From Elmis aenea (Eukaryota; Arthropoda; Insecta; Coleoptera; Elmidae), in NCBI GenBank assembly GCA_947652605.1, contig OX393581.1:6204640-6268639 (forward strand): a stretch of DNA of 64,000 nucleotides, read 5' to 3'. Position numbers and translations under genes: made by a program. Shown one piece after another: positions 13,665 through 24,433 of this stretch. Numbering within the stretch: position 1 is the stretch's first letter; each line of letters begins with the position of its first letter. Under the pieces are notes generated by a model that was not told the DNA's origin, did no database searches, and saw only the letters and a list, made by a program, of their open reading frames with translations.

Positions 13665-14600
13665 AACAAAGAAGAAGGCGGAATATCCAGAACGTACAAA
13701 CTAGTAATCAGATCACCAGATCAAGCAAAAACCAAAGGTTCAACGGAAGAAAAACAAATGGAGGCATTAGTAAAAGTAATTAACCAATTGGTGGAAGAAG
13801 TTAAAAAGATAAGGGAAGAACAAAAAGCATTTAGGGAGGAATTTAGTGCAACAAAAAAAGAAAACGAAGAGCTTAGAAAAAAGATGCTTAGCTTAGAAAA
13901 CAGAATAGAAGAACCAGAAAAAAAAAAGAAAAGAAATATAAAATTGTGATAAAGGAGACAAAATTTGATGAAAGTAACGGTACAGCAGGTATCGAAGAAT
14001 TTCTAGATCAAAATTTAGGAGTCAAAGTAAATATCAAACAGATGTATGTGGTGGGTCGAAAATATGGCAAAAGTATGACAATAGCAATGACAAGTAAATA
14101 GGAGTAAAATAAAATAAAGATGATGCAGTATAAGAGCAAATTAAAAGGTCAAAACGTTTACATAGACAATGACCTAACAGTAAAAGAAAGAGAAATACAA
14201 AGAAAAATCAGAGAAGAGGCAGAAAAAGAAAGAAAAAAGGGCAAAAAAGTCAGAGTAGCTTATCAAAAACTCATTGTAGATAATAACATCTGGCTATGGA
14301 ATAAAGAGAAAGAGGAGCTACAGCAAAAAACAGACCCAAAAAACTAAGGACGGAAAACAAGTTACGGAAAAAATGGCACGATCACTACACGAAAACGGAC
14401 ATGAATAAGGAAAAACAGATAGCAATCAAAGCATGAGATACTAAAAATGAAAAAAATAGAGATAAGAAAGACAAAATGAGAATAGGTACTTGGAATACCA
14501 GAAGCATAAAAAGAAAAGAAGAAGCGATCATGGAAAAAGTCAGCACAACACAATTCAACAGTCCTACAAACAGTAGAAAGACTCACTACTAAAAAAAATA
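13665..14600 (+). pseudogene. Internally deleted RTE-like retrotransposon nested in hAT element 1
   Basis: After the hAT-like start, the frame changes to a coiled-coil ORF1-type protein (VKKIREEQKAFREEF, then a KKENEELRKK stretch). This continues in other frames as YVVGRKYGKSMTIAM and DNDLTVKEREIQRKIREEA, both typical of retrotransposon ORF1. At 14,476 a new frame opens with MRIGTWNTRS, the start of an apurinic endonuclease domain (ORF2). About 45 bases later it joins directly to the same 3' tail (CACAACACAA...AACAGTAGAA...) seen at 48,825 and 57,320. Nearly all of ORF2 is missing, and stops interrupt ORF1. Confidence 0.75.
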
Positions 14601-14790
14601 ATGTTCCTTAAGTTAAATGTTTAACTATTGAAGTATTTATTTATTTATTATTAAAAATATTACATGTGCATATTATGTTATTTTTTACCAAATTGTATGT
14701 TCCTTAAGTTAAATGTTACCTAATTATTTATTTATTATTAAAAATATTATATGTGCATACATATGTGTGTTTTATAAAGTGTTTTTTAAA
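14601..14790. repeat. 96-bp tandem duplication inside hAT element 1
   Basis: ATGTTCCTTAAGTTAAATGT occurs at 14,601 and again at 14,697. It is followed in both copies by TTATTTATTATTAAAAATAT and a CATGTGCATA or TATGTGCATA box. The two units lie directly after the nested retrotransposon tail. Confidence 0.8.
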
Positions 14791-14915
14791 ACGAGCCCCA
14801 TTTTCCAAGCCCGAACAAAGTAGGCCCGGAGAAACTTTTTTTTTTTAGAAATGGGGCGCAATTTTTCGTTCTTGCCCCGGGCGCCAAAACACCTAGACAC
14901 GGCCCTGCTTGGTTT

Positions 14916-16170
14916 AAACAAAATGCACTGAAAACGCTAAATAAATAATTTTTGTAGAAGTATTAGAGCTCATATATTTTCAAAAATATTAGCACTTTCA
15001 TCAATTCTTAAATTATTTCAACAATTTTAATTTTAAACGTTCAGTACTACGTTGAAGGTAAATCTGAAATGGTTGTTCATCGTTCTAAATTTTTGCACCC
15101 CTGATTTTCCATCTGTTAGCATTTGTACACCCCTGTTTCAATTAGGGCTGTATAACTCTTTGCAGCTGTTTATCGAAACGCTTGATTGAAGTTTCAATCT
15201 CCTTAAATTCTTTTAGTAAATTTAACTGTCTTTTGCACTCACTACCTTTTTATAAGTAAGAAATTTGCGTTATTATTAAATAAATAATTCATTCCAACAT
15301 ATTTTGTTTAAAATTTGAATAAGTAAATGACATTACCATAGCAAGTAGCAAGCAATATTATTTATTATGATACAAACATCAAATAAAAGTAAACTTGATT
15401 ATCAGAAGGTATAAAACTATATTGAGAAAATAAGTATTAAAATGGGTTATTCGATTTTCCTAATCATTCGAATTCTCTAAATAACATTCAAAGAAAAATT
15501 TTAAGTCTGTAAGGAGAGGACAATAACGAAATGTTATTAATCCATTTTATTTAAGAAACTGGCCATGTCAATAGTTATTTACAATTTTATTTTATGGCTC
15601 ATCTTAACCATGTCAATTTGTACCAGCTTTTTAACTCTTGAATGCATTTAAGACGCTTTCATATAAGGAATACGCGTTTAGCGTGCAAAACTTAATTACT
15701 GCGGTTATGTACACGTCCCAAAATAAATAAAGCAGATGTTCAAATTCTGTTTGAATTTCATCTGACTCATCTAACATTATTATGTATTACAAGTATTTTA
15801 TCAAAAATATTATGCAAATAAGCCTGCTTTCTAAAAATAAATAAAAATTTAAATTAACATTTCAATCAATAAGTTGTAGTAAGAAATTATTCAGATTGGT
15901 ACAACTTCGACATGTTTTAATTTGTTGGTAACTTGTAACTCGTTCTTGATTTGTAGGTACAAGAAATGTGGTTTATGACAGCTACATCAAAACATAAATT
16001 TAATTAATGTCGAGAATGCCTGTCAGCAGTTGATATTTGGACAAATAAACTCTAAATTTAAATTTTAAATAAATGGAATAGCGGGATAGACACGTTTTAG
16101 TAACCTTCGTAAATAATTCTTAAAAAGAGACGAATTATTGAAGTGATACACTTTAAATTAAACCTACATA
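14916..16170. other. Intergenic AT-rich sequence
   Basis: Nothing recognisable: no convincing frame, no element ends and no splice-site-flanked frame. Confidence 0.5.
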
Positions 16171-16463
16171 TACAGGGTACTTCGTAAAAAATGCAAAAAA
16201 AATCGGGTGGTGATTCCTTATCGAAAATTAAGAGGGGTCTTTTATATAAAATTTTTTCCTTAGACGTCTCCTTTCTGAGTTACACCCCCCTATAGGGGAG
16301 CGGTTAAATTATGTTTTTGTTTAATTTCTCAAATTTGGATAAATGTAGGAAAATGATATTTGGTAGATGTCTTATACTTATTAAAAGGTTTCCCATATAT
16401 AAAAGACCCCCCTTAATTTTCGATAAGGAATTACCTCTCAATTTTTTTACGAAACACCCTGTA
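16171..16463. mobile_element. 293-bp MITE with CAGGGT ends
   Basis: The left end TACAGGGTACTTCGTAAAAA is mirrored by a right end whose last bases are TTTTTTACGAAACACCCTGTA. The inverted match continues inward through a second block, where CTTATCGAAAATTAAG pairs with CTTAATTTTCGATAAG. The element is flanked by TA, as for mariner-type insertion, and has no coding capacity. It is short enough to be a classic MITE. Confidence 0.85.
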
Positions 16464-18639
16464 TATCAATGATTGACTGATTGTTCTTAATTCTTTAAAA
16501 AAATCGCATGAACATTTGTTTTAAATTACAATTTATACAATATTTCCCGTTTAGTTTAAAAAAGCCTCTACAACTTTAACGCGGAAGAAATACTCAACTT
16601 TCAAGTATCTTGGTATATTATTTTTTACCAAAATTCTCAAAAGAATCACATAAAGACCTTCTTTCATCGTACTACACACATATATCACTATTTTTATATC
16701 TCGATAAACAAATAAACGTTTATAATAATAATCTTGAACCTGTTTAACATTTACTTGTAAAGGTTGACAAAGAATAATAATCTTGGAGCACATGTTAGGT
16801 CTATTTTAAACATCGCTGTTAACGGGGGCTTTGAAAAACGACATAAAACCATTAGTGCAACGGTTAGTTCCTACACCAGGTCATGTATTAGTTATTATTG
16901 TCAAACTGCTTTACAGCAAAAAAAAAATTAATGAAAGTAAAAAGGGAGCAAATTTTAATAAGGTCGCTTGACGAAATTCTACACCAGCTTTAAGATTTTC
17001 TTTTCTTTATCAGTATACCTATTATGTTTTTATTTTGAAATAACGAAATAAAATAAATAATCTATCGACAAAGAAACAACAGTTTCCAAACTAGTTTTGA
17101 TTTTCTTCAAAATGTGATTCATTTTTTAGTATATAATATATTAATATTCAAAATAAGTATGGCAAATAGCTCAATCATTTATTTTAACTCAAAGATTGTT
17201 ATCAGAAATGTTATTTCTTGCAAGTAAATTGAACCTACTTTTAAAAAAACAAGCAAAATAATGACTTCTGAATCAAATGCAACTAGTCAATGGCATCAAC
17301 TACATTAACAAGTTCGCTTTAGCAAATACAGCAATTTCTTGTGGTGTACGACATTGCGAAACGGTTGTATCAATATTAATTGGCTTTTTGATGTTAACAG
17401 CGCCTTATAAGCACTGCAGATGGAGGCATTTTGCCTGATTAACACATTTATTCGCTCATTATCACGTAAAAGGCTTCCAGCCTTCAAAAATATCTGATTA
17501 AAGTCCTTAAACACTTAGAAAGGTCATTTTAAAATCTATATACGTGCTTGTCTGTTTGTTGTATACATGTTACAACGAATCAGTGAACATTGAAATGGGC
17601 AGCTTTTGTACAATTCGTGAAATAGGCAATTTTGCCGAATTTTTGAACTGGACAAATTCGCTAATTCTTTTTAACGTATACTCCACATTTCAAAATACGA
17701 TTAACACCAAAAACATGTGCCTAGGAACACTGATCCAATTTACATTGCCTCAACAATAAATAAATAAAAGGAGAGTCTATTCTGTTGTAATTGTTTTTTT
17801 TATACAGTAAAGAACAGTATATTTATACAGTAAAAAGCAGAAGCTAGTCGTCTTAAAGATATAGGCAACAAGATCTTTAAATAAATAACATAAAGGTTTT
17901 GTTACTGGTCAATTATTTGCTTTAAAATTTTTATAATCTTGGTACAAGCGCTGGTCATATTTCTTGCGATTATTGTCAGTAGTGACGATTTTACTTTGTT
18001 CATGCTAATAATTATTTCACTAAACGCTAATTTACTTGTAGATTATTAACTTAGAGAGGCAATCGTTTCTCTTCATGAGTAACTTTAATTATTATTGTTT
18101 TCACTTACATTTTATAAAATCTTTAAAACGTATTGTGTTGCTCGAATGTTTCTTCTTAAAAGTGAGCTTTCTGATTTTTTTAATGAGACTTGTATGTATT
18201 TATATTATATTGCGCAATTATGACTAAGAATAATTTTACTGGCCAATAGTAGAATTTGTTCGACTCTGTGATCGCCAAGTGGATCAACATTGTATTGATA
18301 ATTTTGATGATTTTTGAGAATCCACAAAAGTTCCCATGATTTTGCTAATCGTACATTTTAAGCCAAGCAGTTTTTTCTGCAAGAGAAACTGAGCAATAAA
18401 ACCGAAATAATTTTAAAAAAATAGCATTATAAATAAGTTCACAACGTGTATAAATCTAATGAAACTAAACACGCCTAAAAGAATAGCTTCAGGGTAAAAG
18501 AACAGCCATAAGATTACCATCATGACTCACCGCCACTGGAATGGTGCCTAATAACTTCACACATGCAGCTAAAAATGCAAATTAGCCAGATAAAAGACAC
18601 TTTTAATTGGTGTTCCACTTTACATCAGACCATCACACG
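16464..18639. other. Intergenic AT-rich sequence
   Basis: No gene or complete element seen. Short frames at 16,551-16,793 (-), 17,305-17,514 (-) and 17,544-17,759 (+) have no motif or splice context. Confidence 0.5.
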
Positions 18640-19110
18640 TTTTTTTAAGGTCCAGTTTACGACACTTTCGCTAGTTCTGTACGAAAATTCGCGGCTGACA
18701 CAACCTAGAGGACTCCGGTCATTGCACTGTGCTTCACACCGGCCGGAAAACTCCGGGAGTCGACCGAAAAAGCAACCACCACGGTCAGGTAAGTCTACAG
18801 TCACACAGCATTAAAATTCAAAGCCCAAAGCGTACCTGAGCATAAACCACAGAAAATACAGCACAGAAGCTGTGAGTGTAAATAATTCTCTTGCACAAGC
18901 GAGTGCAAGAAAGCTTTTGCAGTCGCCTGCAGGAATTAGATATTTGTGGTTGAATTGTACCTCACCGGAGCTTTCAGCGCACGCTCGGATTCTTCTGATG
19001 CACGCGCAGCCAACATTGATTTTGGCTGGACGTACGAAGAAAGCTTACGATAACCATAGCGGCATGCAGGAAGGATATGGAGGAATTTTAGCCGAGGAAA
19101 TGTTTGTTTA
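18640..19110 (+). promoter_or_regulatory. GC-richer block with a strong splice donor; possible first exon/promoter
   Basis: This stretch is distinctly richer in G+C than its surroundings and contains several CpG-rich boxes (CGGCCGG, CCGGAGC). At 18,784-18,795 it has ACGGTCAGGTAAGT, a near-perfect 5' splice site on the plus strand. That would suit a non-coding first exon ending at about 18,788. The next plus-strand gene is KIF6, whose start codon is at 24,434, but a link between them is only a guess. Confidence 0.25.
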
Positions 19111-20040
19111 GTTTATGCCCGCTCTTCAATGGGTTTGCTTTATATCAGATTATAGTTGGAACGGAAATAATTTCAGCAGAAGTGTCTGGCTGCGGTTAAG
19201 GTAAACAAAAACTGTGTACGGTTTGGCAAATCTATAATTAGGCGGCTGTTCATGGCTTGGTTTAATCTGCGCCCAATGTAATAACTCTGGATTTTTTGCT
19301 AAGATTGTTGTGGGTTTAGTAATGTGCAACACGGAAACATGACTTATATGCTACGTGCTTGCTGCATGACATAATAATTTGGTCCAATAAATATCTAGGA
19401 GTCGCAATATTTACCGAAATGTTACAGATTGGAATAATTCGACTAGAACTCAATAAATCTATTAACTTCTGTATTTAATTAAAAAGTACTCATATTGTAT
19501 TATTATGTAATTCCTGTAATGTATTACTTTAATATTGCTTAACTCTATTCATGCACAGAAAAATTAGTGAAAAATTGTAGAGCAAAGAGTACCTACCTAT
19601 AAGCAGGGCCCTTCAAAATTAAAAACTATTGGGGGAAAATATAAACTGTTAATGGTCGTTCAATGATATATGTTATAAAACTGTTATTTCAACTACATAA
19701 ATATTACTCCTATGTATTTTTTCCACCAGATAAAGTTAAAAATTGAGGCCCTTAAAACTGTGAAGCATCTGTCCCCTCTTGCCCCCCCTACCCTCTGATA
19801 GGTTAGCCTATAAGTTTCGTAAAGTGTAAAGTAAAAAAATCAGAGCAAAAAGAAAACAAGCGGTATTTATTAATTAAGCATAAAAACGATCAAAAACTGT
19901 GTGAAGTAGGATATGAGGATATTGGCAATTAATTAATTAAATGTAACATATTCTTATCAGGAATGGGATATTATAAAACATATTTTATGCAACGCATTTG
20001 TTCCGAACCCGATTTTGATATCTTAAAAATTTGGCAAGTG
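19111..20040. other. Intergenic; partial hAT-like repeat at 19,603-19,800
   Basis: A segment beginning GCAGGGCCCTTC and ending in a C-rich run near 19,790 shares a ~100-bp block with 10,226-10,360 (AATGGTCGTTC and ATGTTATAAAACTGT boxes). Otherwise nothing is recognisable. Confidence 0.4.
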
Positions 20041-21101
20041 TACAGGGTGAACCAAATTCGAACGTTTTACGGGGTTTCTCGGTTACCATAATAGTTAGCG
20101 AAAATCTGATGCCGGTCCCTTGGGTTATTCTTTTTTTTTTAATTCACCTGTGTTATCCGATTTCTTATATCACTTTCCATTTTGGCACTACAGACGAAAA
20201 ACTGTCATCGTTTATGGAAATGTACAGTAACTTATTTATTTATAAATGGGGAACTAAATGTTATGCAATTTTTTTATAAACAATTTTATGCTTAATTTTA
20301 AATCAGTTTTAAAATTTGTGACCAACCTTTGTTTTAGAGATATGTAAACTTATATTTTTTTTGAAATGAACATTCTAGAAAGCCATGACTTTATACGAAA
20401 GAGCTTTGCAATTAAAAAACAACTGAACATAATTTTCAGGTAAATTTTGCAGCAGCCGCTACGTTTTTACCACTTACAATGTAAATTTCTTGCATATTAA
20501 ACTTCTCAGTGTTCAATCTTAGCCATGTTGACAATACCACAATAAACAAATGTAAACACAATAAAAAACATGTATTTGTTTAAAAGTTTTTAGATTTACT
20601 AGGTTATGAGGTTTAGTTGTTTGTTAATTATTATAAACATCACTTGTTTACGAAATCAGGGCAAACTTTGATAATAAAATGTTCACAAAATTAACCATCA
20701 GTCGATTATTTTTTGCAAATATTATATAAAAGCACATATTTTTAAAAAGCCAAAAAAGCTCTTTTTATAAAGTTATTGCCTACTAGTTTCCCTCTAAGTT
20801 GGCCTCATATCTTAAAAATCGTTAGCAAATTTTTAAATTTGTTTTTAAATTAAGAACAAAACTAATAAAAAAGCTATATAATGTTTAGTTCTATTTTTAT
20901 AAACAAAAGAATAGTAAATTTTCAAAATCGATGAAGTTTCTTTTTTCGTCTCTAATGCCAAAATGATAAGTGGTATAAAAATTCTAATAACACCGGGGTG
21001 TTTACCTTAAAAAATAACGTAAGAGACTGTTATCAGATTTTCGCTAACTATTATGGTAAGTGAGATACCCCATAAAACATTCGAATTTGATCCACCCTGT
21101 A
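20041..21101. mobile_element. 1.06-kb TA-flanked element with ~75-bp inverted repeats
   Basis: The left end TACAGGGTGAACCAAATTCG and the following ~55 bases are repeated in inverse at the right end, which finishes ...TTTGATCCACCCTGTA at 21,101. The inverted arms share GGTTACCATAATAGTTAGCG and AAAATCTGAT boxes with only a few mismatches. Target TA dinucleotides flank it, as for Tc1/mariner-type insertion. The interior has no transposase frame, so it is non-autonomous. Confidence 0.88.
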
Positions 21102-21109
21102 TACTCTTG

Positions 21110-21720
21110 GCAATTTTTTTTTCAAAAAATCATAAAAATTGCTACGGGTGTTATTGTTTATGAAAATGTTGAACAACATTTATTTAACATATAACGACTA
21201 CTAATTCGTTCAAAAACCTATTGAAATTTTTTCGTATTGCACATCAAAGTTTTTAATAATTTGTTTACCTTTGGAATTTTTTTCGTCAAAAAATTGAAAG
21301 TCTTGCTTGAGCCTAATAGTTTATAAAATATGTATGCAACCTATACCGACTATTAGTTTGTTCAGAAACCGATTAAACATATTTTTCATAGCTTTTTAAA
21401 TTTAATTTTTTTGCCAAACAATCAAAAAGGTTGTTACAAGTCTAAATGGTTGTAGAAAATTATAAGAACAAGTATGCAATGTATAATGACGTTTTGCCCT
21501 GAAACCGAATAAAAATAATTCTTGTAAATATATATTTTTTTAATTTGCCAAGGGTAGATCCTTAAATAAATATATAATATACATTTTTATTGTAAAAAAA
21601 GATTGCTATGTGCCTAATCAATTCTAAAAATATTATACAACTTTGATGCAATGCATAACGACTAATAAGTTGTTCAGTAAACGATTAAATATATTTTTAA
21701 AGCTCTTCAAAGTTTAAGAC
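21110..21720. repeat. Degenerate ~150-bp tandem repeat, second locus
   Basis: About four diverged units each contain a TTTTTTTGCC or TTTTTCAAAA start, a GTTNTANAAAAT box, an ATGCAATGTATAACGAC-like box, and a GTTCAGAAACCGATTAAA-like box. The period is roughly 150 bp. The motif order resembles the repeats at 1-400 and 24,005-24,290. Confidence 0.55.
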
Positions 21721-22214
21721 TCTGTTTAACAACCCTATTTGGTTTATCAAATTAATGCTGCTAACATATAAAAATAAGCCAGTACTTTTTCATATGACAA
21801 AAAAACAGATGAAGTGCCAGAGACCCTAATTAGTTGAGTAACAAAAATGCCAAGTATTTTAAGCATGTGGTGAAATTCTTTCAGTATTATTGCTTTAAAA
21901 GAGCAATCTTCGAGTTATGCGGCAGCCTAGACATTGCTAACATTTTTATTTTTACGATATATTTTACGTTTAGAACGTGACATTGACATACATACAAAAA
22001 AAAACTGTGGCAAATTATTATTTATTTAACACAAAAAGTGTTGTAAATTTTATTTAAACCTGGCAACTTCACCCTTCAAAACGAAAAAACAAGCATAACT
22101 GAACACGGTTTTATTTTATTATTACATAAACATAACACTGATACAAAACACGTTTTTGTCATGTTTGATTCTTGTTTTGTAATAGTACATACCTACTTGT
22201 TTTTTTTTGCCATA
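21721..22214. other. Intergenic AT-rich sequence
   Basis: Nothing recognisable. Confidence 0.5.
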
Positions 22215-23128
22215 TACAGGGATCGGGCATTAAAAATATATGAAAAATGGAAAAGGTTATTGATCTGAAATTTTGGTTATGATTATGACCATAATGGCAT
22301 CTGATCTGTTTAATGAAAATATTTTCAAGATGGCGACACTTCCGGAAATACGGGAAGTTGCGTCTACTTTCTTAATTCAAACACAATGTTCTATTTTTTA
22401 TTGCATTTTTGGATTTAACACATTATTTTAGAGGGACTTTTGGTAGTATTCCCAATACGTAGGTGCAGTCGTTTTTTAGAATTTAGGACTTTTTTGGCCT
22501 ACTTTTCAATAATGTTACAATTTCTCTCAACTTTATCAAAAATTCTTAATAACTCGAAAATTATTGCAGATAGGTATAGAAAACGCCAATACAGACTGAT
22601 GCAGAATTTAATTTTGCATTAGAAAAAGAAATAAATAATTGGGCATTGTATTTGGAAAAAAACGAGTTTTAGTGGTCTGAAGTTGTAATTTAAAAAAATT
22701 AATTTTGGACACCCTGTAAGTAATGCATCGATTGCAAAAATTCCAGTATGAATTCCTGGGTTTCTTCTATAGATAGTCTCAATTTGAGCGTTTTCTCTTC
22801 AAAAATGGCGGCAGTTGATAATATTAGCATCATGATAAAATCATAAAATTTTCAAAAAAGTCCAAAAATCTAAAAGACGACTGCACTTAGGTATAGGAAA
22901 TGCTATTAAAAGTCCCTCTAAAATAACGTGTTAAATCCAAAAATGCAATAAAAAATAGAGCATTCATTGTATCTGAAATAAGAAAGTAGACGTCAACTTC
23001 CGGTATTTTCGGAAGTGTCGCCACCTTGAAAATATTTTCAATTAACAAATTAGATGCCATTATGATCATATCCAATACCCTTTTTCATTCTTCATATATT
23101 GTTAATGCCTGGTCCCAATCACCCTGTA
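22215..23128. mobile_element. Foldback element with CAGGG ends
   Basis: The left arm (22,230-22,560) and right arm (22,830-23,110) are inverted copies of each other. The phrase CAAGATGGCGACACTTCCGG on the left pairs with CCGGAAGT...GCCACCTTG on the right, in the middle of several hundred matching bases. The ends are TACAGGGATC at 22,215 and CACCCTGTA at 23,120-23,128. An internal CACCCTGTA near 22,712 shows that a smaller element end lies inside. There is no transposase. Confidence 0.75.
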
Positions 23129-24433
23129 TAATTACAATCAAACACAATAATTGTTTGCAAAACTCTGCAAAAAAGTCTTGGTAATCAATAAAAAAACGTT
23201 TTAGATGGGTACTACTAACCAAATTATTTAAAAAACATTAGGTACGATGTTTAAGTGTTTCGTAAATGTAACGCCAACAGCCAGAATGTATAAAAATCAA
23301 TTGCTAAATGCAATGGTTAACTTTACAATTGATTTAAAGTTTCCTCTAAATTTAATTTACATTTTACACTTGACATTTTTACGATATTTGTGTTTTCTAG
23401 TCAGTGTTATAAATTCTAAAATCGTGTACGCTGCGACCTCTGTTAGTGACATTTTCTACTTATATTTTGTATCAGGAGCACATCAAGGAGGTGACGAGAA
23501 AGCTACGACATATGCGACTGTTACAACCAACGTGTTAAAAAGTGACAAATAACGTCTTGTATTTCTGGACTAGATATAAGCACCAACGTCCGATACAAAA
23601 TCTATCTCCTTCTAACTCATCAACATTGTTGCGTACATTTGATGTCCGTATATTAGCATGTTGACATTTATTCAACCATGACAGCTGATCTTAAATGAAT
23701 TTAAATAGTTAAATTTTGGCCTTAATAGCGTCATTCAGGGTAAAATAAGATATGTTAGCCTCATAAACTTTAATATTGTTTCAATAAATGCAAAGTTCAA
23801 AACATAAATTGAAAAAAGTTGAGCATTACAAAACGCGCGGTAATTTCAAAATTCAAAATTTCTTGTAACTTTTCTCATACCTTCGACTATTTTTTAAATA
23901 ACAATTGTTTACCCTCAGTTGGTTGAAATAATGATTAAAAAGTTTTTAATAAAACGTGTGAGTGGAATTTTATGCCATTTTCTTAATTTTACAATATTTT
24001 GGCTACAGTCTTTGGGGAAAATTTTGCAATTGTCTCCATGTTATTTAGAAATTTAAAAAGCACCCTAAATAATGCATTTCCAGCTAAAGGTTGCTCAAAA
24101 AGGCCTAAAAAAAGCTCTTCAAAGTTTTCAAAAACGTTACAAGTGTATAATAACCTTGCATTTTTGTTGAATAAAATTTAAACTTTTGCAATGGTCTCCA
24201 TATTTTCTTAAAATCCTAAAAACACCATAACATAAACAATGGATTTTCAGCTTAAGTTTGTTACGTTAAAGTATCAAGCACTTTGCATTGCACAATTTTG
24301 CCGACAGAATCGATTTAAGAAACAGTTTTGGTCCAAGTCAGTAAACCAGTCACCCTCTTCCAAAAATATCCTGCATCTAGTGTCCATAAAAGGCTAAATA
24401 TAAATCTCACTTTTGAAATTGACAGGTGACAGC
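23129..24433. other. Upstream region of the kinesin gene, with third tandem-repeat locus
   Basis: Units of the ~150-bp degenerate repeat lie at about 24,005-24,290 (GCATTTCCAGCTAAAGGTTG and following). A 101-codon frame at 23,247-23,552 has no recognisable motif. The KIF6 start codon follows at 24,434. No clear TATA box or initiator could be chosen with confidence. Confidence 0.4.

Larger units (their letters stand above)
13206..14915. mobile_element. hAT element 1, non-autonomous, with 8-bp target duplication
   Basis: The element runs from 13,214 to 14,907 (1,694 bp). It is flanked by the exact 8-bp direct repeat CTTGGTTT (13,206-13,213 and 14,908-14,915). Its ends are inverted repeats, CAGGGCCGTGTTTAGG on the left against CAGGGCCGTGTCTAGG read from the right. 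Inside each end is a GC-rich GGCGCC / CCCCGGGCGCC block. Eight-base target duplications and CAGGG ends are the hallmark of hAT transposons. There is no full transposase. A frame starting at 13,602 (MEKFFKASGSSYKRKRDKE) has the lysine-rich look of a hAT transposase N terminus, but it runs into an inserted retrotransposon. Confidence 0.92.

Noticed and set aside
23247..23552. 101-codon plus-strand frame ending GAHQGGDEKATTYATV...
   Set aside because: The C-terminal 25 residues look coding-like after a CAG, but the rest is AT-driven and hydrophobic. No partner exon or known motif was found.
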